A program made the translations under genes and the position numbers. A stretch of 5,704 nt of DNA. Origin: Bacteroidales bacterium. Lineage in GTDB: Bacteria; Bacteroidota; Bacteroidia; Bacteroidales; Dysgonomonadaceae. Positions within the stretch are counted from its first letter, which is position 1, and the number at the start of each line of letters is the position of its first letter. The DNA is taken from the NCBI GenBank assembly GCA_012798745.1, contig JAAZMQ010000004.1:1-5704 (forward strand). Direction: 5' to 3'. Positions 1 to 5,704 of the stretch are shown in pieces. The notes beneath the pieces were generated by a model that worked only from the letters and a program-made list of their open reading frames with translations, had not been told where the DNA came from and searched no databases.

Positions 1-1380
1 CGGTTTGATATCTCCCACATTCACGATCCATAATTTGTCTACTCCCATCTCGTAACTCAAGTGCATTTGTTCCCATGTGCGTTCGATTTGCACGGTATTC
101 AGCCACTTGTAATTCCGTGGTCCGCCCACATAATCGAAATGGTAATACATACCGTAGCCGCCTTTTCGCTTCGGAGCTTCAGGCAACGGCAATTTTCTGA
201 CATTTCCCCAGTTGTCGTCGCAAAGGAGCAAGGTTACATCGTCAGGAACGCTCATTCCTTTATCGTAATAATCTTGCACCTCTTTATAAAGCGCCCACAC
301 CTGAGGAATTTCGGCAGCATCTTTGCCAGAAATTTCGGAAATGATGGCACGCTGATCGGATATGATCTTTTCCAACAACTGAATATTGGCTTCTTCGCTC
401 ATGGGTTCATCCCCATCGCCACGCATGCCAACCGTAATAATACATTCGGTTCCATAGGCACGTTTGAACCCTTCTCTCCAAAATTTTTTCAGGACTTCCG
501 CATTGGTCTGATAATTCCATTCTCCCTCACCATAGCGGCTCCATTCCACATGAGCACGCGCCATCGGTTCATGATGCGAAGTACCGATCACAACCCCCAT
601 CTTGTCAGCAAGCACCGCATTTAGAGGATCATCGTCATAAAAAGCTTTCCCCCACATGGCCGGCCATAGAAAATTTCCCTTCAGCCGCAAGATCAATTCA
701 AAAACTTTTTCATAAAAAAGATGGTTAAATCCGCCAAAAGTCGCTCTTACCCAATTTCCCAATGCCGGTTCCTCGTCATTGATAAAAATGCCCCGATACT
801 CCACGGCAGGTTCACCGGCAGTATAAACGCCCCGCCGAATGTAAATATCTTTTGATTTGCGGACAGGAACATCGGCCCAATAATGCCAGGGAGAAACCCC
901 AATTTGGCGAGAAAGCTCGTAAATTCCATAAATGGTTCCCCGTTTGTCGCTTCCTGCAATAACTAAAGCTTCATCAATGCCTTCAAAGGGTTGTTGTACG
1001 GTCTGAATGATGAATTTTTCATGTTTGCCCGACAACTCGTTTTTATTGATTAGTCCTGTTTTGACAAGTTGATCGATAAAATTACTCTTGCCAAGAGTTC
1101 CAATGATCAATTTTATATTTGTGGCCGCAGGATTCGCCATAAGCAACGGTTCAATACCGGTTACTGCTTCGAAATCGGCTTGTAAATTTGCCAAAGCGTA
1201 CTCTACACCGGCAAAATCAGCTGTATCTGCTAATATGGAAAATTTTGCTTCGTTTGTTGTCGTCAAAGGAAAAACATCACCTTCCCCTGAAAAAACCACA
1301 AACGTTGGTGCATTTTGAGCCCGTAATGCCACAATACTAAACAAAAAAACAATACCGATAGAAAACAATTTTTTATTCGT
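1..1380 (-). CDS. GH115 family alpha-glucuronidase, exported; C-terminus beyond window
   Basis: GH115 enzymes remove (4-O-methyl-)glucuronic acid side chains from glucuronoxylan, including from internal xylose units. I translated the minus strand from 1380 to 1 and found one unbroken frame of 460 codons that runs off the left edge; family members are usually 800-1000 residues. Numbering from the ACG at 1380, residues 1-21 form a signal peptide (TNKKLFSIGIVFLF..., cleavage probably after Ala21) with no lipobox Cys, so the product is periplasmic or secreted. Residues ~24-195 fit the N-terminal alpha/beta domain and the catalytic barrel follows. Family signatures seen: FINDEEP (199-205), KGNFLWP (234-240), GTSHHEPMARAHVEW (266-280), TVGMRGDGDEP (316-326), YKEVQ with Glu367, CDDNWGN (387-393) and YHFDYVGG (413-420). 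Asp324, Glu367, Asp388, Asn390 and His414 appear to match, at a constant offset, active-site residues I recall for Bacteroides ovatus BoAgu115A. The family call is very secure. The start is not: no ATG is available, and TTG at 1368 is the alternative. It lies 206 nt downstream of the SusD-like gene. Confidence 0.93.
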
Positions 1381-1389
1381 CCTTTTTCA
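1366..1389 (-). promoter_or_regulatory. Non-ATG translation start region of the GH115 gene
   Basis: Reading the minus strand, an in-frame TGA (1389-1387) is followed by AAA AGG, ACG (1380-1378), AAT AAA AAA and TTG (1368-1366). Starting at ACG gives a normal signal peptide with two lysines before the hydrophobic core. Starting at TTG loses those lysines but places AGGA (1383-1380) 11 nt upstream, a long but possible Shine-Dalgarno spacing. The first in-frame ATG is at 1140, codon 81, inside the mature protein. Which codon is used cannot be decided from the sequence. Confidence 0.45.
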
Positions 1390-1408
1390 ACGTTATAAAA
1401 CTTTTCGA

Positions 1409-1441
1409 AAATGTTTTCAAATTAATTCTATAAAAACATTT
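1409..1441 (-). repeat. A/T-rich inverted repeat upstream of the GH115 gene
   Basis: The 9-nt arms AAATGTTTT (1409-1417) and AAAACATTT (1433-1441) are perfect inverted repeats around a 15-nt centre. A G-U pair and one further A-U pair could extend the stem. The element ends about 28 nt before the ACG of the GH115 gene. It could be a dyad bound by a regulator or a weak hairpin in the leader RNA. A TTAATTTG (1425-1418, minus strand) lies within it and differs by one base from the Bacteroidota -7 consensus TAnnTTTG, but no TTTG is seen at the expected -33 distance. In such A/T-rich DNA the repeat may be chance. Confidence 0.35.
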
Positions 1442-1522
1442 ATTATCAGAGAAAAATCCAACTATCCGATTTTTTACTTTACAAGTCTTGAATTAATATA
1501 ACTCAATTAATTATGATAGAAT

Positions 1523-1563
1523 AAGAGATTGGCTGCTAACACTATACGTACAACCAATCTCTT
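1523..1563 (-). terminator. Hairpin after the susD-like gene: possible terminator or mRNA-stability element
   Basis: AAGAGATTGG (1523-1532) and CCAATCTCTT (1554-1563) form a perfect 10-bp stem. Beyond one A-C mismatch, two more pairs extend it to 13 positions with a 15-nt loop. It starts 23 nt after the stop codon of the SusD-like gene and lies on the transcript leading into the GH115 gene. The bases after it on the minus strand (ATTCTATCAT) are A/T-rich but not a clean U-run, so it is not a textbook intrinsic terminator. It may give partial termination, or protect the 3' end of the susCD message so that those two proteins are made in excess of the enzyme. Confidence 0.5.
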
Positions 1564-1586
1564 CAATTAGAATTTTATACTCTTCA

Positions 1587-3560
1587 TCATCTGTATCCCG
1601 GATTTTGATAAGCCTTTTTCTCTTCCGGTGTCATTTCCATGCCGTCGAGCTGACCTTGCGGGATGGGACGCAAATAATGATACTTTTGAATGTCACGTGT
1701 ATACATTTTAGGCGTATGATCTCTATATTTGCTCCCACAGATTTCATAAGTGGAAGCAAGTTCTTCCCATTTCTGTGTACGTATCAAATCATACCACCGA
1801 TAACCTTCGCCATAATATTCGCGAGATCGTTCGGCTAAAATATAATCTATAGTAATAACCGAGGGAGTGGCAGCCATCATTTCGTCACTATGATCTTCAA
1901 TTTTTTCGTAATTTCCATTATTATCCCAACGCCACATGCCGGCGCGTGAACGAATCACATTGATCAGTTCTCTGGCACTTTTACCCGGTTTTGTAGTCGC
2001 ACCTTTTACAGCAGCTTCAGCAGCAATAAAATAAAGTTCAGAGAATTTGGCAATATTGAAAGGACGCGTACTTCCGGCATTCGGTTGACCTAAACCGCCA
2101 GCATTGTCGGTACGATAGGGACCCAGTTTCCATAGTCCGGGATAGACGATTCTGCTAATGCCTCTGGGATGAATAACATAATCAGCTCTTTCAGGCAATT
2201 CTCCTGCACCGACCTTACTCCTATCTACATCCGACTCGTCATCAGGATCAGGATAATCGATTTCCATATCCGGTTCTTCATTCAAAAAAGTAAGTGCCGG
2301 CTCACCCGGGTAAACCTTCATATTGTTGGCGTTATATACAAATTTTATATGAGCTGTATTGGGATTTTTAGGCCAGTTACCCCGATAAACGGTCGTAAAA
2401 GTGCCGTCGTAGCGCGAGTCGTGAGTTTTATCGGCAAACGTGTTTTCAATTACTCCAATCGTAGGACACATACGAATCCAGGGACGGCCTAACGCTTGAC
2501 ATGCTTCACGTTGAACCGGGTTTATAAGATTCTTCCACTCCGGATCTTCTGCACTAGTAATTACCGTGTAATTCCAAGTCATCATCCAACCTGCAAAATT
2601 GTCCGGAGCACTGCCGCTTCCGTATGTTAGGCTACCATCGTTATAATATTCGCTTTTCTCGGTATGATCGGCGTAAAGAAGCATTTCGTTGTTACGATCG
2701 TTTTGTGCAAGGTTTACATCATAATACGTTTCTTGCAGGCCATAAGGACCGGGATTGTCAATGGCAGTTGTTGCAATATCGTAAGCCTGCTGAAAATACC
2801 ACTGAGCATCATGTCCGTCGGGATCAACGCGGTCACATAATGGATAAGTTGGAATGTCGTTGGGATTTTCAAGCCACCATGCATAGGTCAAATATGCTTT
2901 AGCCAAGTAAAAACGAGCAACGGTTTTGGTTAAACTTCCGGTAAGACGGGGATATTCGGGTAAATCTTCGATAGCCTTGATCAAATCAGGAAAAATACCA
3001 ATGGTATAAACTTCAGGTACGGTATTCCGGACCGAAACTCTTGAGGGAGTTGTATTAAACTTTAAAACACCTGCACCCAAATCTAGAGGTACTCCTCCAA
3101 ACGTTTGTACTAATAAAAAGTAATCGAATGCACGAAAAAATCGGGCTTCGGCAATCAATGCGTCCGAAATGGTTCCCACTGCAATTGCATTTTCAATAAT
3201 ACCGCTGGCAGTGTTAATGTTCGGAAATGCGGCTCCCCACAATACATCGGCACGACTACTGGTAGAAGTAATTGATCCCACACCCGAAAGATCCATATCC
3301 TTGAAATTCGCATCCGCACTCTGAGCATATGTTGCCTCATCGGTACCGGTTAAACACGTATTATAATAGTAAGCTTGACCATATATCCATCTCAAATGTG
3401 CATACAATGAAGTCAGTCCACCCATAACTCCTTTTTCGGTTTGGAAAAACCCCGGTTCATAAATGGTGCGAGGTTTTTCCTCCAGAATATCGGAGCACGA
3501 CACAAAAAGAAATGCCGTTAGTACTGCTCCTGCAAAAATTTTTAAATGTATTTTTTTCAT
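1587..3560 (-). CDS. SusD/RagB-like glycan-binding outer-membrane lipoprotein
   Basis: This is the surface lipoprotein that closes over a partner SusC-like porin and captures the oligosaccharide to be imported. The frame is complete: 657 residues, ATG at 3560-3558, TGA at 1589-1587. The N-terminus (MKKIHLKIF...) carries a signal peptide ending in the lipobox FVSC, with Cys22 as the lipidated residue. The following SDILEE is the acidic type of sequence that sends Bacteroidota lipoproteins to the cell surface. Residues ~138-160 (EARFFRAFDYFLLVQTFGGVPL) are the typical N-terminal SusD helix. The C-terminal RagB/SusD domain shows FNIAKFSELYFIAAEA (~residue 500), ARELINVIRSRAG, GYRWYDLIRTQKW (~residue 588), LRPIPQ and the terminal QNPGYR. 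It is longer than B. thetaiotaomicron SusD (551 aa) and contains an acidic stretch at 428-446. The 13-nt gap after the SusC-like gene indicates co-transcription. The ligand cannot be read from the sequence; the downstream GH115 gene suggests glucuronoxylan. Confidence 0.96.
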   Translation of the reverse strand: MKKIHLKIFAGAVLTAFLFVSCSDILEEKPRTIYEPGFFQTEKGVMGGLTSLYAHLRWIYGQAYYYNTCLTGTDEATYAQSADANFKDMDLSGVGSITSTSSRADVLWGAAFPNINTASGIIENAIAVGTISDALIAEARFFRAFDYFLLVQTFGGVPLDLGAGVLKFNTTPSRVSVRNTVPEVYTIGIFPDLIKAIEDLPEYPRLTGSLTKTVARFYLAKAYLTYAWWLENPNDIPTYPLCDRVDPDGHDAQWYFQQAYDIATTAIDNPGPYGLQETYYDVNLAQNDRNNEMLLYADHTEKSEYYNDGSLTYGSGSAPDNFAGWMMTWNYTVITSAEDPEWKNLINPVQREACQALGRPWIRMCPTIGVIENTFADKTHDSRYDGTFTTVYRGNWPKNPNTAHIKFVYNANNMKVYPGEPALTFLNEEPDMEIDYPDPDDESDVDRSKVGAGELPERADYVIHPRGISRIVYPGLWKLGPYRTDNAGGLGQPNAGSTRPFNIAKFSELYFIAAEAAVKGATTKPGKSARELINVIRSRAGMWRWDNNGNYEKIEDHSDEMMAATPSVITIDYILAERSREYYGEGYRWYDLIRTQKWEELASTYEICGSKYRDHTPKMYTRDIQKYHYLRPIPQGQLDGMEMTPEEKKAYQNPGYR

Positions 3561-3573
3561 TATTATTCGGTTT

Positions 3574-5704
3574 TTAGAATGTTAAATTAATGCCAATCAA
3601 ATAATTGCGTGTTGAAGGCGTATTAGTTCCAATCGTTAAGAGACGTCTGAGATTTTGTGAATAGGGCACTGCAGCATTTTCGTTTCCATACGAATTGGTT
3701 TCGGGATCCATCCCCGATTCATCGTGATATGGTGAAAACATAACAAATGGATTCTGAACAGTACCGTAAAGGCGCAATTGGCTAATACCCGTATTTTTTA
3801 TCCATTCCGGATTGAAATTATATCCCAATGTAATTGTACGGATCTTTAAATACGAAGCATCAAAGTACCCCAATGTACTACCATATTTGGGATTGTCTCC
3901 CGAAGTAATACCACCGGGTTTCGGATATTTAGCATTCGTATTTTCCGGTGTCCAATAGTCCACTTTTACATTCCCTCGGCGTCCGCTCATCATATTAAGA
4001 TAGCCGTTCGAAGAATAAAGGGTACTGATAAGGGTACCACCGCTTTTGAACGCCCCAACAATACTCAAGTCAAATCCTTTATAGCTTACACGCGTATTAA
4101 AACCACCCTGAAAATCGGGTTCGAGTTTCCTGATTTGTCGGTCATCCGGACCAATTTGTCTTACCGGTGTACCATCTTCTTTATAATCACCGGTATATTT
4201 TACTTTTATCATCCCTGCATTTCCACCCGGTTCTAGAATTTGAAGATATTTGAAATCCGGATCGGTTTCATTCCAAAGACCTATTTTCTCGTAGTCGAAA
4301 ATTACATCGATAGGGTAACCTTCAAACCACCAGTTACTCTCGTCCCTTTCCGACCCTGATGCAAGTGCCACCAACTTGTTTCTATTGCCATACATATTAA
4401 TGCCGGCTTCCCAGGTCCAACCATTGTAATTGTCTAATATCACCCCATCAAGAGAAATTTCCCATCCTTTATTTTTGGTTTCCCCGATATTGGCCATATA
4501 ACTGCCCACGCCTGCTGTACTGGGCAAACCAACTCTCAATAAAATATCTTTGGTGTTTGTTACGTAATACTCTATAGAGCCGGATAAACGATTATTCAAA
4601 AGAGAAAAATCCACACCATAATTCCTCGTTTCAGAATACTCCCAGCCTAATTTCTCATTAGGTAATTCCGATACATAGTATCCTATTGAAAAATCGTCAC
4701 CAAAATTATAAGGTCTTGTACTTAAACGTCCAAGAGTTGCATAAGGATCTACTGACTGATTAGACGTTTGTCCATAACCTATACGCAATTTCAACATATT
4801 GATCTCTGAAATATCCTGCATAAACGATTCGTTTTTGATATTCCAACCTGCCGATACAGCAGGATAGGTATGCCAACGATGACCTTTTGCCAACCTAGAG
4901 GAACCATCGGAACGCAAAATAGCAGTAAGCATGTAACGGTTATCGTAAGAATATATTATACGTCCCATCCACGACATCAGACCACTCTTATAATAGTTCT
5001 GATTCCCCGGTTCAATCTTTATTTCCCCTGCTGCATGGCCCAAATTATAAAATTGAAAATGATCCGAAGGAATATCCTTTGCCGAAATATAAGAACTATT
5101 GTAGGCAGTTTGCTCGGCAGAATACATTCCTAACACATTTAGCTGATGCTTTTCTGCAAAAACATGATCATATGTAAGCAGGTTTTCTATTGCCCAATTT
5201 GTAGTAGACGACTTACTGACAGAGGCGGTAGAAGGTGTAGTAGGTACCGAACTGAACACCCCTTCACCAGTATATGTGCCGCCATCACCGGTACGGTAAT
5301 TTAAACCCATATTTATACGGTATTTCAGTCCTTCTATACCGGGAATTTTCACTTCACCATACAACGTATTGTAAGTACCAAGCGCTTTATTCTGGTCCCT
5401 CCATCCGTCGCCCAAATTTTTCATGATTTCTCTGGAATATACCCACTGTTCGTCCAACGGCATCCTTACGGTTCTTTTCCATGTGCCATCTTCATTATAT
5501 GGATTAGCAATAGGAGTGAGACTCAAGACACCGTATAATCCCAATCCATTACCGTTATTAACAGAATAGTTGCTGTTCGAAGAAAAACCGAAACGGAAAA
5601 ATTCCCCTACTCCCTGGTCAAGAGCAGCACGCAACGAAATACGACTATAGTCCTGACGAGGTACTACAGCTTCCTCCTGATAATAACCAATACCGAAATT
5701 ATAA
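3574..5704 (-). CDS. SusC/RagA-like TonB-dependent outer-membrane transporter, N-terminus beyond window
   Basis: This is the outer-membrane beta-barrel that imports glycan fragments using TonB energy, together with the SusD-like lipoprotein encoded immediately after it. The open frame runs from the right edge to TAA at 3576-3574, giving 709 residues without interruption. SusC proteins are usually about 1000 residues, so roughly 300 are missing: signal peptide, carboxypeptidase-D-like domain and most of the plug. The first visible residues (YNFGIGYYQEE...) already look like barrel strands. Family signatures include YPAVSAGWNIKNESF (~4824-4875), MLKLRIGYGQTSNQ, NIGETKNKGWEISL (~4452-4496), VDYWTPENTNAKYP (~3920-3965), RLYGTVQNPFVM and the C-terminal YLIGINLTF, which ends in the aromatic residue expected for barrel insertion. 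The real start lies beyond 5704; TTG at 5634 is an internal Leu codon. Substrate specificity cannot be read from the barrel. Confidence 0.96.
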   Translation of the reverse strand, partial: YNFGIGYYQEEAVVPRQDYSRISLRAALDQGVGEFFRFGFSSNSNYSVNNGNGLGLYGVLSLTPIANPYNEDGTWKRTVRMPLDEQWVYSREIMKNLGDGWRDQNKALGTYNTLYGEVKIPGIEGLKYRINMGLNYRTGDGGTYTGEGVFSSVPTTPSTASVSKSSTTNWAIENLLTYDHVFAEKHQLNVLGMYSAEQTAYNSSYISAKDIPSDHFQFYNLGHAAGEIKIEPGNQNYYKSGLMSWMGRIIYSYDNRYMLTAILRSDGSSRLAKGHRWHTYPAVSAGWNIKNESFMQDISEINMLKLRIGYGQTSNQSVDPYATLGRLSTRPYNFGDDFSIGYYVSELPNEKLGWEYSETRNYGVDFSLLNNRLSGSIEYYVTNTKDILLRVGLPSTAGVGSYMANIGETKNKGWEISLDGVILDNYNGWTWEAGINMYGNRNKLVALASGSERDESNWWFEGYPIDVIFDYEKIGLWNETDPDFKYLQILEPGGNAGMIKVKYTGDYKEDGTPVRQIGPDDRQIRKLEPDFQGGFNTRVSYKGFDLSIVGAFKSGGTLISTLYSSNGYLNMMSGRRGNVKVDYWTPENTNAKYPKPGGITSGDNPKYGSTLGYFDASYLKIRTITLGYNFNPEWIKNTGISQLRLYGTVQNPFVMFSPYHDESGMDPETNSYGNENAAVPYSQNLRRLLTIGTNTPSTRNYLIGINLTF

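Noticed and set aside
61..624. 187-codon open frame on the plus strand opposite the GH115 gene
   Set aside because: It lies wholly antisense to a clear GH115 frame, has no recognisable motifs, and reads as an opposite-strand shadow.
747..959. 70-codon minus-strand open frame inside the GH115 gene
   Set aside because: It is a different frame of the same strand inside a continuous GH115 coding region, with no family features.
1138..1140. ATG as the start of the GH115 protein
   Set aside because: Starting here would remove the signal peptide and about 80 residues of sequence consistent with the GH115 N-terminal domain.
1418..1425. TTAATTTG as a Bacteroidota -7 promoter element for GH115
   Set aside because: It has one mismatch to TAnnTTTG and no TTTG at the proper -33 spacing; in A/T-rich DNA such matches are common, so it is not listed as a promoter.
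2169..2492. 107-codon plus-strand open frame opposite the SusD-like gene
   Set aside because: It is antisense to the well-supported SusD frame, and its composition follows from that gene's codons.
5632..5634. TTG as a possible start of the SusC-like gene
   Set aside because: The frame stays open to the right edge, and the upstream residues (YNFGIGYYQEE...PRQDYSRIS) are typical SusC barrel sequence, so this is an internal Leu codon.

Overview
The window reads as a fragment of a Bacteroidota (most likely Bacteroidales) polysaccharide-utilisation locus. The reasons are a SusC-like TonB-dependent transporter directly followed by a SusD-like lipoprotein, a Bacteroidota-type lipoprotein signal, and A/T-rich gene starts without clear Shine-Dalgarno sequences. 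Nothing in the sequence lets me name a genus.

All three genes are on the minus strand, so transcription runs from right to left. From the right edge: (1) the C-terminal two thirds of a SusC-like outer-membrane porin (3574-5704, N-terminus outside the window); (2) after a 13-nt gap, a complete 657-aa SusD-like lipoprotein (1587-3560); (3) after a 206-nt A/T-rich gap, the first ~460 codons of a family GH115 alpha-glucuronidase with a signal peptide (1-1380, C-terminus outside the window). The 206-nt gap holds a strong inverted repeat just after the susD-like stop codon (1523-1563) and a second, A/T-rich inverted repeat ahead of the GH115 gene (1409-1441). No tRNA, rRNA, CRISPR array or mobile element was seen.

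The genes fit one pathway. The SusD-like lipoprotein captures a glycan at the cell surface, the SusC-like porin imports it with TonB energy, and the exported GH115 enzyme removes (4-O-methyl-)glucuronic acid side chains. The GH115 gene makes glucuronoxylan the most likely substrate. That is inference from one enzyme; the rest of the locus is not visible.

The most unusual point is the start of the GH115 gene. The reading frame and signal peptide are intact, but where an ATG would be expected there is ACG. An in-frame TGA lies three codons upstream of it, and the first in-frame ATG is at codon 81, beyond the signal peptide. I found no clear evidence of a wholly new system; this is a recognisable SusCD plus glycosidase arrangement with some odd details.
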